Notes under the pieces: generated by a model | What the model was told of the DNA's origin: nothing | What the model saw: the letters and a program-made list of their open reading frames with translations, nothing else | The model's database searches: none | In this document: positions 1 through 8,802 of the stretch, piece by piece | Position numbering within the stretch: position 1 is the stretch's first letter | How the letters are laid out: each line of letters starts with the position of its first letter | Made by a program: the position numbers and the translations under genes | NCBI RefSeq assembly: GCF_004342065.1 | Contig: NZ_SLZU01000015.1 | Span: 35,748-99,747 of the forward strand | DNA: 64,000 bases | Direction of reading: 5' to 3' | Source of the DNA: Primorskyibacter sedentarius | GTDB lineage: Bacteria; Pseudomonadota; Alphaproteobacteria; Rhodobacterales; Rhodobacteraceae

Positions 1-1022
1 ACGCCCTGCCCCGCTGTCACAGTGCCAAGCCGGGTGACGGTTTCCCCCGCAGTGGTCAGGATGGCAGTCAGTTCATCGGCACGGTCCGGGGCGACGGCCG
101 CAATCATGCCGATGCCGCAGTTGAAGGTCTTGAGCAGCTCGGCCTCTGCCATTCCGCCCGTATCGGCCATCCAGCCAAACACGGCGGGCAGCTCCCAGCT
201 ATCAAGGTCAATCTCGGCGCCCATGCCTTCGGGCAGCACGCGCGGCAGGTTTTCGGTCAGCCCGCCGCCGGTGATATGCGCCAGCGCGTGTACGCCGCCC
301 GCGCGCACGGCCTCAAGCACCTGGCGCACGTAAAGCCGCGTCGGCGTCAGCAGAACCTGGCCCACCGAGCCTTCGGCCCAGGGGCAATCGGCCTCCCAGC
401 CAAGGCCGGAAACGTCCACAAGTTTGCGCACAAGCGAATAGCCGTTGGAATGCACCCCGTCCGAGGCCAACCCAAGCAGCACGTCACCCTCTGCCACGCC
501 CGAAGGCAGGTCCTGACCACGCTCCATCGCGCCCACGGCAAAGCCCGCGAGGTCGAAATCACCCGCCGGGTACATGCCGGGCATCTCGGCCGTCTCGCCC
601 CCAATCAGGGCGGCACCGGATTGCGCGCAGCCTTCGGCGATGCCTTCGATCACCTGCGCGGCAGTATCGGTGTCCAGCTTGCCCGTGGCGAAATAATCAA
701 GGAAAAACAGCGGCTCGGCACCCTGACAGACCAGATCGTTGACGCACATGGCGACAAGATCGATCCCCACGCCAGAGACGTGACCAGTGTCAATCGCGAT
801 GCGCAGCTTGGTGCCAACACCATCCGTGGCCGCGACCAGCACCGGGTCGCTATAGCCTGCGCCCTTGAGATCAAAAAGCGCGCCGAACCCGCCAAGCCCG
901 GACATCACGCCGGGTCGTTTCGTCCGCGCGGCGGCCGGTTTGATCCTGTCCACCAGCGCGTTGCCCGCGTCGATATCCACACCCGCATCCGCGTAGGTAA
1001 TGCCGTTCTTGCCGTCGCTCAT
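1..1022 (-). CDS. purM: Phosphoribosylformylglycinamidine cyclo-ligase (AIR synthetase), C-terminus cut by window edge
   Basis: Catalyses ATP-dependent ring closure of FGAM to aminoimidazole ribonucleotide, the fifth step of purine synthesis, in the cytosol. The protein starts [18 protein letters not shown] and about 340 codons are visible, so only a few residues of a family of roughly 345 are missing. The conserved C-terminal run TFNCGIGM (codons near 90-130) identifies PurM. The start at 1022 has GGAGAG a few bases upstream. It reads away from the tRNA gene at 1155, so the promoter should lie in the 130-base gap. Recognition is firm; the true stop cannot be seen. Confidence 0.95.
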   Translation of the reverse strand, partial: MSDGKNGITYADAGVDIDAGNALVDRIKPAAARTKRPGVMSGLGGFGALFDLKGAGYSDPVLVAATDGVGTKLRIAIDTGHVSGVGIDLVAMCVNDLVCQGAEPLFFLDYFATGKLDTDTAAQVIEGIAEGCAQSGAALIGGETAEMPGMYPAGDFDLAGFAVGAMERGQDLPSGVAEGDVLLGLASDGVHSNGYSLVRKLVDVSGLGWEADCPWAEGSVGQVLLTPTRLYVRQVLEAVRAGGVHALAHITGGGLTENLPRVLPEGMGAEIDLDSWELPAVFGWMADTGGMAEAELLKTFNCGIGMIAAVAPDRADELTAILTTAGETVTRLGTVTAGQG

Positions 1023-1154
1023 CGCTGCTCTCCACGTCGCCTTCCGCGCGCCTTACTGGATTGGCGGGGCAATCTCAACGCCAAAGGCTACCGCGGCCCC
1101 TCTCCATCCCCCCTTGACGGGCAGAACGCGGCTGCTTAGTCAAAGCGCCATGGC

Positions 1155-1231
1155 GGGCCTGTAGCTCAATTGGTTAGAGCAGAGCGCTCATAACGCTTTG
1201 GTTGCGGGTTCAAGTCCTGCCGGGCCTACCA
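1155..1231 (+). tRNA. tRNA with CAU anticodon, probably tRNA-Ile2 (lysidine type)
   Basis: A 77-nt cloverleaf with CCA encoded. The acceptor arm is GGGCCTG paired with CGGGCCT, the D-arm is GCTC/GAGC, the anticodon loop is CTCATAA, and the T-arm is GCGGG/CCTGC around TTCAAGT. A CAU anticodon means elongator Met, initiator Met or minor Ile. The G1-T72 acceptor pair and the variable region TTGGT resemble the minor isoleucine tRNA (C34 converted to lysidine by TilS) more than elongator Met. That assignment is by similarity from memory; the tRNA itself is clear. Confidence 0.93.
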
Positions 1232-1250
1232 TATCGCCACAGATGCCCCC

Positions 1251-2018
1251 CTAGCGCGGCGCCATGCGGATCGCACCGTCAAGGCGGATCACCTCGCCGT
1301 TGAGCATCTGATTCTCGATGATATGCATGGCCAGCGCCGCATATTCGGCCGGATCCCCCAGACGCGACGGGAATGGCACCTGTTGGCCAAGACTGTCCTG
1401 AACCTCTTGCGGAAGGCCCTGCAACATCGGCGTCAGGAAAAGACCCGGCGCGATGCTGCACACCCGGATCCCAAGGCTCGCCAGATCGCGTGCCATTGGC
1501 AGGGTCATGCCCACGACCCCCCCTTTGGAGGCGGCATAGGCCACTTGTCCAACCTGCCCTTCATACGCAGCCACAGAGGCGGTATTGATAATCACGCCCC
1601 GGCTTCCATCCGCCATGCCGGGTTCATTTTTCGACATTAATGCAGCGCCTTGGCTTGCGCAGTTAAAGCTTCCGATGAGGTTTATCCCAATCGTCCTTGC
1701 GAACATGGCAGGATCATGTGCGCCGTCGCGTCCCACGGTTTTCGCCGCCGGGCCCACGCCTGCGCAATTGACCAGAATGTCGAGCCGCCCCTGCTCTGCC
1801 TCGACCTGCGCCAGGGCGGAACGAACGGAGTCGGCATCGCTGACATCGACCTTGTGAAAGGCGCCGCCCAGCTCTTTCGCCATCTCCGGGCCGGACGTGT
1901 CGTTCATGTCAAACAGCACGACCGTCGCCCCGGCAGTGGCAAGCGCCCGCGCCGTGGCGGCCCCCAGCCCCGATGCGCCGCCTGTGACCACAGCCACCCT
2001 GCTACTGTCGATCTGCAT
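1251..2018 (-). CDS. Short-chain dehydrogenase, 3-hydroxyacyl-CoA dehydrogenase type II-like
   Basis: NAD(P)-dependent Rossmann-fold oxidoreductase of 255 aa. The start [14 protein letters not shown] at 2018 has GGAGGAG seven bases upstream; an open frame reaches further but has no comparable ribosome site. Cofactor motif TGGASGLG lies near residue 14, an acidic residue follows beta-2 (FDMND), and the catalytic Tyr/Lys are in YAASK. The C-terminal pattern resembles the HSD17B10 / 3-hydroxy-2-methylbutyryl-CoA dehydrogenase branch used in branched-chain amino-acid and fatty-acid breakdown. That substrate is a family inference; no beta-oxidation genes lie beside it. Confidence 0.8.
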   Translation of the reverse strand: MQIDSSRVAVVTGGASGLGAATARALATAGATVVLFDMNDTSGPEMAKELGGAFHKVDVSDADSVRSALAQVEAEQGRLDILVNCAGVGPAAKTVGRDGAHDPAMFARTIGINLIGSFNCASQGAALMSKNEPGMADGSRGVIINTASVAAYEGQVGQVAYAASKGGVVGMTLPMARDLASLGIRVCSIAPGLFLTPMLQGLPQEVQDSLGQQVPFPSRLGDPAEYAALAMHIIENQMLNGEVIRLDGAIRMAPR

Positions 2019-2217
2019 GAATTTCTCCTCCCTCTGACGACTGGGCGCGGTTGAATGCAGACACGCCCCTTGGTGGGTAACCTGCGCGGCACTGGCACCA
2101 AGTGCAATCCCATTCAATGGATCGCCCGCTTGACGCCCGCGAACCTGCCCTGCGCGTGCCACCATTGTTCCTTGCCCTTCAATCCGTCAAACTGTGCGAA
2201 ACTGCGGAGGGCCGTGC

Positions 2218-2568
2218 TTGGGACGCTTTGGAAAGAATCGCGAACGCAATCGCCGCGCCGCACGCTGGCTTCTGGGCCTGTCGCTGGCGGCGATGGTCTT
2301 TTTCGCGGTTCGACTGGCCGCTGACATGGTCTATTGGAACGATCCCCGGCACCATGACCAGCAGCTCGAACCCTGGATGACGGTTGGCTACGTCGCCCGA
2401 TCCTGGGACATAGACCGGCGCAGCCTGCGCGAGGCGCTGGAGCTTGGCCCGGCGCCGGACCACAAATCGAGCCTTGGCCAGCTTGCCCACGACCGGAACA
2501 TGGAATTCGACGCCTATGCAGAGGACGTCATGCAGACGATCCTGCAGGAGAAAGCCGTAGCTGAATGA
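2218..2568 (+). CDS. Small single-pass membrane protein of unknown function
   Basis: I do not recognise a named family. The product starts with a basic stretch (FGKNRERNRRAAR) followed by one hydrophobic helix (WLLGLSLAAMVFFAVRLAADM) and an approximately 75-residue soluble tail, so it is probably an inner-membrane protein with a periplasmic C-terminus. A TTG start at 2218 is chosen because GGAGGG ends six bases upstream; an in-frame GTG at 2194 would add eight residues but has no ribosome site. Its stop overlaps the next start (ATGA), so it is translationally coupled to the DedA-family gene. Confidence 0.65.
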   Translation: MGRFGKNRERNRRAARWLLGLSLAAMVFFAVRLAADMVYWNDPRHHDQQLEPWMTVGYVARSWDIDRRSLREALELGPAPDHKSSLGQLAHDRNMEFDAYAEDVMQTILQEKAVAE

Positions 2569-3134
2569 CCGAGACGGCTTTGCAATGGCTGCCAGTCTAC
2601 GGGCTTCCGGTGCTGGTGCTGATCATCGGCCTGGGCTGCCTGGGCGCACCTGCCCCGGCATCGCTGACGCTTTTGATCAGTGGATCACTGATCGCATCAG
2701 GCGATTTCGAGGCAGTACCGGTCTACCTGACAAGCCTGCTGGCCGCTATCGTGTTCGACCATCTGGGCTATTCGCTTGGCCGCTGGGGCGGGCCCTACCT
2801 GCAACGCAGGCGCATTCCGCTGATGGACCGCGCCCGCTACACGCTGGAAGAACGCGGCGGCGCGGCCGTTTTCCTGACCCGCTGGCTGCTTGCGCCTCTG
2901 GGGCCGGGCGTCAATTACGTGGCGGGCGCGGTGGCCATGCCGATGCGTCAGTTTACCCCCTATGACATCGCGGGCGAAGTCGTCTGGGTCACGGCCTATC
3001 TGGGGCTGGGATATGTCTTTGGGACTTACGTGTCGTTGATCGCGGAAACGCTTGGCAACGCAACCGGATTTCTGGCCTTTGGCGTACTGGCCTGGCTGTT
3101 GTGGCGGTTCATCCGCCACGACACGCGACCTTAG
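2565..3134 (+). CDS. DedA-family (SNARE-associated / VTT domain) inner-membrane protein
   Basis: A 189-aa multi-pass membrane protein with the DedA layout. It has an N-terminal hydrophobic segment (VYGLPVLVLIIGLGCLGAP), a re-entrant-like motif GRWGG after FDHLGYSLG, a conserved arginine in FLTRWLLAPLGPGVNYVAG, and two C-terminal membrane helices. Family members are linked to undecaprenyl-phosphate or phospholipid flipping and membrane-potential homeostasis. It overlaps the preceding gene by 4 bp, so the two are one operon. The exact lipid substrate cannot be read from sequence. Confidence 0.85.
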   Translation: MTETALQWLPVYGLPVLVLIIGLGCLGAPAPASLTLLISGSLIASGDFEAVPVYLTSLLAAIVFDHLGYSLGRWGGPYLQRRRIPLMDRARYTLEERGGAAVFLTRWLLAPLGPGVNYVAGAVAMPMRQFTPYDIAGEVVWVTAYLGLGYVFGTYVSLIAETLGNATGFLAFGVLAWLLWRFIRHDTRP

Positions 3135-3366
3135 GGAAACAGTACCGTCGATTTGAACTTCTGATCAAAAATCGCACTGGACAGGCAACAATCCACCTGT
3201 CACGCTCATGCGCATCCATCAAGGATGCCGTTTATATCCGATTTTTGTAAGGGTGCCGTCCGGCAGGCATCCAAGTCACAAGTGTTCGGATTCAGGAGAC
3301 CTGCCAGATCCCGCCTCCACGGACCGATCCGGCACCTCGGCTGATCCGAAATGACAAGAGGCAGAC

Positions 3367-4134
3367 ATGAACGTCGGCGATAAAAAGTACCTGATCGACC
3401 TGACCAATTCCCCCAGTATCGAAGAGCTTTGGTCCATGCACACCAAGCGCATGGCGGAGTTCGGCTTTGACCGGATCATGTATGGCTTTACCCGTTTTCG
3501 CAGTGCCAGCTCTTTGGGGGATCCCAATGACTTCTTGCTGCTGACCAATCACAGCAAGGCCTACACGGATGTGTTCATCGGTCAGGGATTCTATCATCAC
3601 GCGCCTATGGTGAATTGGGCGCTGGAAAATGAAGGCGATTGCAGCTGGCGTGTGATCGCAGATATGGCGCGCGCCGATGCGCTGAGCAAGGCCGAGCGCC
3701 GGGTGGTTGACTTCAACCTCTCGCAGGGTGTCACGGCGGGCTATACGCTCAGTTTCAAATCAGTCTCTGCGCGTTCCAAAGGTGCCATCGCCCTGACGGC
3801 GCGCAAAGGCCTGACCCAGGACGAGGTCGACGATATCTGGAAGCGCCACGGCGACGATATCACGATCATGAACAATCTTGCCCATCTCAAGATCCTGACG
3901 CTGCCCTATTCGGCCCCCAACCGCACGTTGACACCGCGCCAGCGCGAGGCGCTGGAATGGGTCGGGGATGGAAAGACAATGCAGGATATTGCGATCCTCA
4001 TGGGGCTGACCACCGCAACGGTGGAAAAGCACCTGAGATTGGCCCGCGCTGCACTGAGCGTGGAGACTACAGCGCAGGCCGTACTTAAGGCTTCCTTCCA
4101 GAACCAGATGTTCATTCTGGATGTTCAAACCTGA
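3367..4134 (+). CDS. LuxR-family regulator with autoinducer-binding domain (LuxR solo)
   Basis: A 255-aa transcription factor. Residues about 20-165 resemble an autoinducer-binding fold. Residues about 190-250 form a LuxR-type HTH (LTPRQREALEWVGDGKTMQD, then TVEKHL). AAGAGG precedes the ATG. No acyl-homoserine-lactone synthase gene is in the window, so it is an apparent solo that would respond to a signal made elsewhere or to another ligand. A 230-base leader with no other gene lies upstream. Ligand and targets are unknown. Confidence 0.85.
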   Translation: MNVGDKKYLIDLTNSPSIEELWSMHTKRMAEFGFDRIMYGFTRFRSASSLGDPNDFLLLTNHSKAYTDVFIGQGFYHHAPMVNWALENEGDCSWRVIADMARADALSKAERRVVDFNLSQGVTAGYTLSFKSVSARSKGAIALTARKGLTQDEVDDIWKRHGDDITIMNNLAHLKILTLPYSAPNRTLTPRQREALEWVGDGKTMQDIAILMGLTTATVEKHLRLARAALSVETTAQAVLKASFQNQMFILDVQT

Positions 4135-4239
4135 CAATCACTAAACAACAATATCCTCACCATACCAAATGCCGGACATTGCGCATAGGTGGGGAAAACC
4201 TGACTTCCCTGACCTAAGGTTAGCGGGCATGCTGATGGT

Positions 4240-4455
4240 GTTCCGTGAGTGGTGGCTTTAGCCAAAGGAACAAGGGACGGCATCCCGGCGATTACTGGGC
4301 CCTGTCGTCCCAACCGGCACTCCCCGCCGGTTCGGATGAGACCAGCGCATTTTCACTGGCTCGCCCGAATGTCATCGGTGCTCCCTACCTGTTCCCAGTC
4401 ATGGGGAGGCCGAAACGGAATGGTGCCGCAGCTTTCACTGCGGCACCATTTTTTT
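4240..4455 (+). ncRNA. Predicted structured small RNA ending in an intrinsic terminator (possibly 6S-like)
   Basis: The 350-base gap between the luxR-type gene and tsf has no ORF but many nested complementary arms. AACCGGC (4312-4318) pairs with GCCGGTT (4326-4332). GGGACGGCA (4274-4282) pairs with TGTCGTCCC (4303-4311). GGAACAAGGGA (4267-4277) can pair with TCCCTACCTGTTCC (4382-4395, three-base bulge), and this excludes the previous helix. CCGT near 4243 pairs with ACGG near 4414. The segment ends in a strong terminator in the same orientation, which no coding gene explains. A long closing helix around alternative inner helices recalls 6S RNA, but I cannot confirm that. The 5' end is a guess; no clear promoter was found. 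Confidence 0.45.
4421..4455 (+). terminator. Intrinsic terminator
   Basis: Perfect 11-bp stem, TGGTGCCGCAG (4421-4431) with CTGCGGCACCA (4438-4448), loop CTTTCA, followed by seven T on the plus strand. It sits beyond the luxR-type gene and the predicted RNA. On the other strand the following bases are only moderately T-rich, so it is a weaker terminator for tsf. Confidence 0.85.
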
Positions 4456-4487
4456 ATGCAATCACCTTACGGCGAAGAAAGGCAGGA

Positions 4488-5363
4488 TCAGCCCTGTGCG
4501 GCCTTGGCCACCTCGGCTGCGAAATCCTCTTCCTTCTTCTCGATGCCTTCACCGACTTCGAGACGCTGGTAGCCGACGATCTCGACGCCTGCCTCTTTCG
4601 CGGCAGCCTCTACTGTCAGATCAGGGTTGATCACGAAAGCCTGGCCCATCAGCGTCACTTCACCCATGAACTTCTTCATGCGGCCGACGATCATCTTTTC
4701 GATCACCTGCTCGGGCTTGCCCGATTCGCGCGCGATATCGATCTGGACCTGACGTTCCTTTTCGATCACGGCCGGATCAAGCGCCTCTTCGTCAAGCGCC
4801 TGCGGGTTGGCCGCTGCGATGTGCATGGCAACCTGACGGCCGAAATCTGCGTTGTCACCTTTCAGCGCAACCAGAACACCGATCTTGCCCATGCCTTCGG
4901 TCACGGCACCGTGCACGTAGGACACAACCGTGTCGGCTTCGACAGAGGCCATCCGGCGCAGGGTCATGTTTTCGCCGATCGTGGCGATCTTGTCGGTCAG
5001 GGTTTCCGCGACGGTCTTGCCGCCCAGATCCGCGCCGGACAGTTCTTCGACATTCGACACGTTCAGCGCGGCATCTGCAATCGCAGCGACCATGCCCTGG
5101 AACTCGGCGTTCTTGCCAACGAAGTCGGTCTCGGAGTTCACCTCGATCGCGACGCCCTTGCCACCATCCACCTTGACGGCAACGAGGCCTTCAGCGGCGG
5201 TACGGCCGGATTTCTTCGCGGCTTTGGCCAGACCCTTGGTGCGCAGCCAGTCGATCGCGGCTTCCATGTCGCCATCGGTCTCGGTCAGCGCCTTCTTGGC
5301 GTCCATCATGCCTGCGCCGGTCATTTCGCGCAGTTCTTTCACCTGGGATGCTGTGATCGCCAT
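4488..5363 (-). CDS. tsf: Elongation factor Ts
   Basis: Nucleotide-exchange factor that releases GDP from EF-Tu. The 291-aa product starts [20 protein letters not shown], with the invariant [12 protein letters not shown] segment of the UBA-like N-domain, then TDFVGKN at the start of the core domain. The start at 5363 follows AGGAG; an in-frame ATG 15 bases upstream is less well placed. It lies 93 bases downstream of rpsB in the usual rpsB-tsf operon and is probably driven by the promoter at 6353-6381. Confidence 0.98.
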   Translation of the reverse strand: MAITASQVKELREMTGAGMMDAKKALTETDGDMEAAIDWLRTKGLAKAAKKSGRTAAEGLVAVKVDGGKGVAIEVNSETDFVGKNAEFQGMVAAIADAALNVSNVEELSGADLGGKTVAETLTDKIATIGENMTLRRMASVEADTVVSYVHGAVTEGMGKIGVLVALKGDNADFGRQVAMHIAAANPQALDEEALDPAVIEKERQVQIDIARESGKPEQVIEKMIVGRMKKFMGEVTLMGQAFVINPDLTVEAAAKEAGVEIVGYQRLEVGEGIEKKEEDFAAEVAKAAQG

Positions 5364-5456
5364 ATCGGCTCTCCTCATGTTCTTGGGGGTCGGGGGCGGC
5401 TGGTGCCGCGCCCCGGTATCAAGCGATTATGTCGTTCTCACGACACCGGCGCGGCT

Positions 5457-6233
5457 TCAGCTTTCGGCAGGAGCCGCTTCTTCGGCGAGCACTTCCTCGG
5501 TAGGCGCTTCTTCCATCGCGCCCAGATCGACGCCTGCGGCGCCCAGCTGTGCCTGCATGCCGTCCAGCGCGGCGCGGCTGGCAAGGTCACAATACAGGTT
5601 GATCGCGCGGGCCGCGTCGTCGTTGCCCGGAATGATGTAGTCGATGCCATCGGGCGAGCAGTTGGTGTCAACCACGGCCACAACGGGAATGCCCAGCTTG
5701 TTGGCTTCGGCAATTGCCAGCGCTTCTTTCTTGACGTCGATGACGAAAAGCAGGTCAGGCAGGCCGCCCATTTCGCGGATGCCGCCCAGCGATGCCTGAA
5801 GCTTCGCCTGCTCGCGTTCCATGCCAAGACGCTCTTTCTTGGTCAGGCCTTCGGCGCCGGTTTCCATCTGTTCGTCGATATGCTTCAGACGGTTGATGGA
5901 CTTGGAAACGGTCTGCCAGTTGGTCAGCGTGCCGCCCAGCCAGCGGTGGTTCATGTAATACTGTGCGCATTTGTCTGCGGCCTCGGCGACTGGGGTCGCT
6001 GCCTGACGCTTGGTGCCGACGAACAGAACGCGGCCGTTTTTCGCAACGGTCTCACGGATGACGTTCAGCGCCTGGTCCAGCATCGGGACGGTCTGCGTCA
6101 GGTCCATGATGTGGATGCCGTTGCGCGCACCGTAGATGAACTCGCCCATACGGGGGTTCCAGCGCTGCGTCTGGTGGCCGAAATGTACGCCTGCTTCAAG
6201 CAGTTGGCGCATGGTGAACTCTGGAAGAGCCAT
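5457..6233 (-). CDS. rpsB: 30S ribosomal protein S2
   Basis: Component of the small ribosomal subunit. The 258-aa product has the S2 signatures [19 protein letters not shown] near the N-terminus and [16 protein letters not shown] in the middle, with an acidic, alanine-rich C-terminal tail common in alphaproteobacteria. It is the first gene of the rpsB-tsf operon. Length is normal and there are no anomalies. Confidence 0.98.
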   Translation of the reverse strand: MALPEFTMRQLLEAGVHFGHQTQRWNPRMGEFIYGARNGIHIMDLTQTVPMLDQALNVIRETVAKNGRVLFVGTKRQAATPVAEAADKCAQYYMNHRWLGGTLTNWQTVSKSINRLKHIDEQMETGAEGLTKKERLGMEREQAKLQASLGGIREMGGLPDLLFVIDVKKEALAIAEANKLGIPVVAVVDTNCSPDGIDYIIPGNDDAARAINLYCDLASRAALDGMQAQLGAAGVDLGAMEEAPTEEVLAEEAAPAES

Positions 6234-6352
6234 GTCTTTATCCTTTCCGGTTTTCGCCTTGGTACGGGGTGCAGCGCGGAATGCGCCAACCGGTGGACGG
6301 ATGAGGATTTCTCCCCCATCAGCCCGCCCATACCTGCGGATTGAGTGGCGCG

Positions 6353-6381
6353 CGTATAGACCGCTTTTCAGACACGCGCAA
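6353..6381 (-). promoter_or_regulatory. Predicted sigma-70 promoter of rpsB-tsf
   Basis: On the minus strand, -35 TTGCGC (6376-6381) and -10 TATACG (6353-6358) are separated by 17 bases, about 120 bases upstream of the rpsB start. This leaves a long leader, as is usual for rpsB, where S2 can regulate its own translation. Confidence 0.6.
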
Positions 6382-6465
6382 CCCCTGCCGGGTCAGCAGA
6401 GCGTGGCACGGCGTGCGACCCTCAAAGGTGTTGCGAATATTTGCGCCACCGCCCTGCAAAGGCAT

Positions 6466-7785
6466 CTACAGAAAGACGCGTTCCACCACCCAGTAGATGC
6501 CGATCAACCCGATCACGGCAGAGGCCGGGATCTCGACATAGCGCCGATAGGCGTCCAGATCGTCGACAAGCGTCACCGATGCAAGACAAAGTGCCGAGAG
6601 AACCGCAAGCGGGGCGAGAAAGACGATGGGATCAACCTCCAGCCCGGCCGCCCAGCCGGGCTGACCGACAGCGTAGGCGATACCAAGAAAGAGGAGGATC
6701 AGGACCGCATAGACGCCCTGCCCGATCTCGACCCGCGCCCGGCCTTCATCCACGCGCAGAGCCATCCAGACGAGCAGGAACATCGCACCGATCACGGTCA
6801 GCTGGCCAAGCTCCACCCCGATATTGAACCCCACGAGCGCCCAGAGAAAACGGTCCTGCGGCAGCCCGAACTCGCCAAGGACAGAGGCAAAGCCCAGCCC
6901 GTGCAGCAGCCCGAACCCGAAGATCAGCAGCGGCCGCCAGCGTGTCATTTCGGGCGAGCGGATATTCTCGAACGCGACATAGGCGATGGAGGCGGCGATC
7001 AGCGGCTCTACGATGGCGGGGGGGACAGTCACCACCCCCAACGCGCCAAACGCCAATGTCAGGGTATGGGCGAGCGTGAAGGCCGAGATCTGCCAGACCA
7101 GCACGCGCAAACGCGGCGACAGGAAGAAGAGCCCCAGAACGAACAGGATGTGGTCCAGACCAAGCGGAAGAATATGATCGAACCCGACCGGCACATAGCC
7201 AAGGAAGGTTGCAGGCCCGCTCCGCTCATCTCCGCCAGAGATCGTGATCGGGCCACTGCCCTGCCCGCCCGAAAGGTATTCGGTATAGGGGTCTTCCACC
7301 CCCTGTTGACGCAGCACAAGCGTGCCGTATTCAGCAGGCCAGGACATCGCTACTGTCTGCGCACCCGGCGGCAATGCAGCGCGCAGCAGGATACGAGTGT
7401 CACGCGGCAAATCGGTGTTTCCGATCGGTGCGACCTCGATTTCCGTCGCCTGTGGGTCAAGGCGCACGTCGCCCGTGCGTATATCAAGTGCATTCACCAC
7501 TTCAGGCAGGACGGCCCTGATGCGTTCGGACAGGTCTTCGGGGGCCAGCGCGCGCAGTGCATCCACGGCGTCAGATGCGTCAAGCTGATCCGTGTCGATC
7601 ACCCCGTCAAGGTTCACCCCCGCAACCAGCGCCTCGGCGTTCAATGTCAGCGACAATTCAAGAGTGCCATCCCGGGTGACAAGATCGCCAATGGCGGGAC
7701 GCACCTCATGGGCCTGTGCAGCCACGAAGGCGAAAAACCACGCGACAATCGCCAACAGGTGGACTCGGAAAAACAATTTCGGCAT
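6466..7785 (-). CDS. HupE/UreJ-family membrane protein with large periplasmic domain
   Basis: A 439-aa protein. Residues 1-24 form a signal peptide (MPKLFFRVHLLAIVAWFFAF, cleaved near AQAHE). About 190 residues of predicted periplasmic beta-rich domain follow, then a C-terminal HupE/UreJ_2-type block with six or seven membrane helices. That block contains LGLDHILFVLGLFFL and FGLLHGLGFASVLGEFGLP, whose histidines are typical of metal transport in this family. Start 7785 has GGAGGGG upstream; the frame is open for 65 more codons without a better start. HupE/UreJ relatives move nickel or other metals, but there is no hydrogenase or urease nearby, so the substrate is unknown. Confidence 0.75.
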   Translation of the reverse strand: MPKLFFRVHLLAIVAWFFAFVAAQAHEVRPAIGDLVTRDGTLELSLTLNAEALVAGVNLDGVIDTDQLDASDAVDALRALAPEDLSERIRAVLPEVVNALDIRTGDVRLDPQATEIEVAPIGNTDLPRDTRILLRAALPPGAQTVAMSWPAEYGTLVLRQQGVEDPYTEYLSGGQGSGPITISGGDERSGPATFLGYVPVGFDHILPLGLDHILFVLGLFFLSPRLRVLVWQISAFTLAHTLTLAFGALGVVTVPPAIVEPLIAASIAYVAFENIRSPEMTRWRPLLIFGFGLLHGLGFASVLGEFGLPQDRFLWALVGFNIGVELGQLTVIGAMFLLVWMALRVDEGRARVEIGQGVYAVLILLFLGIAYAVGQPGWAAGLEVDPIVFLAPLAVLSALCLASVTLVDDLDAYRRYVEIPASAVIGLIGIYWVVERVFL

Positions 7786-7902
7786 GACCCCTCCGGAAAC
7801 ACTATGGTCGCAAGGTATTGCAGGGGCCGGGTTGATCAAGCACAAACTGCTGCCCGTCTTTGCGATGTTGCACCCGCGCTGTGAACCGGTCAAAAGACTT
7901 GC

Positions 7903-8802
7903 ATGACAACACCTGCGTCCAGAACCATCCTCTGCATCGGCTCCGTCCTCTGGGACGTGATCGGCCGCGCCGCCAGCCATATGCGTCAGGGCTCTGACGT
8001 GCCGGGGCGCATCACCCGCCTGCCCGGCGGTGTGGCGCTCAACATCGCGATGACACTGGCGCAGTTCGACATGCGCCCGGTTCTTCTATCCGCCGTGGGC
8101 CGTGACGCAGAGGGTGACGAGCTGGTCACCGCCTGTGCCGCTCGCGGGCTGGTGACGGATCACCTCTACCGGTCCGAAGACCTGCCGACCGATGTTTATA
8201 TGGCGGTCGAGGGGGCAAACGGGCTGATCGCAGCCATCGCTGACGCCCATTCGCTGGAGGCCGCGGGCGCGCGTATCCTTGCGCCCTTGCGTGACGGAAC
8301 ACTGGGCAGCGGCGCGGCGCCCTATGACGGGATCATCGCGCTGGACGGCAATCTGACCACGACCCTTCTGGAAGACATCGCCAAGGACCCCGCCTTTTCA
8401 AAGGCCGACCTGCGCATCGCACCCGCCTCGCCGGGCAAGGCCGAACGGCTGCGGAGCTTCCTTCTGAAAGGGCGCGGCATGCTCTACGTCAACCTTGAAG
8501 AGGCCGGCCTGCTTTGCCATCAAAGCTTTGACGACAGTGCCACTGCAGCGCAGGCATTGGTAAAACTTGGTGCCGTGCGGGCGCTGGTGACCAATGGCGG
8601 GCAGATGGCCTCTGACGCGTCGCCCGCCGGGCTGATCCGGCAGATGCCGCCCGAGGTGCTGGTGACCCGCGTGACCGGCGCGGGCGATACTTTCATGGCC
8701 GCCCATATGGCCGCAGAACGCCGCGGCGCTGACAGGCAAGAGGCGCTGTCCTCTGCCCTTCAGGTTGCCGCCGACTACGTCTCAGGAGAAACACCGCTAT
8801 GA
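7903..8802 (+). CDS. psuK: PfkB-family sugar kinase, likely pseudouridine kinase
   Basis: A 299-aa ribokinase-type kinase. The N-terminal GSVLWDVIGRA and the C-terminal anion-hole/catalytic segment VTRVTGAGDTFMAAHMA, with the base Asp in GAGD, define PfkB. The substrate call comes from context: the stop overlaps the start of psuG by 4 bp (ATGA), and PsuK phosphorylates pseudouridine for PsuG. No transporter gene for the nucleoside is present. Confidence 0.85.
   Translation: MTTPASRTILCIGSVLWDVIGRAASHMRQGSDVPGRITRLPGGVALNIAMTLAQFDMRPVLLSAVGRDAEGDELVTACAARGLVTDHLYRSEDLPTDVYMAVEGANGLIAAIADAHSLEAAGARILAPLRDGTLGSGAAPYDGIIALDGNLTTTLLEDIAKDPAFSKADLRIAPASPGKAERLRSFLLKGRGMLYVNLEEAGLLCHQSFDDSATAAQALVKLGAVRALVTNGGQMASDASPAGLIRQMPPEVLVTRVTGAGDTFMAAHMAAERRGADRQEALSSALQVAADYVSGETPL

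Noticed and set aside
4135..4487. Permuted tmRNA or SRP RNA as identity of the structured region
   Set aside because: No tag-peptide codons such as an AANDN-like start, no tRNA-like acceptor domain and no SRP GGAA tetraloop context were found.
4245..6344. A 699-codon open frame on the plus strand across tsf and rpsB
   Set aside because: It is antisense to two certain ribosomal/translation genes; long antisense frames are expected from GC-rich codon bias.
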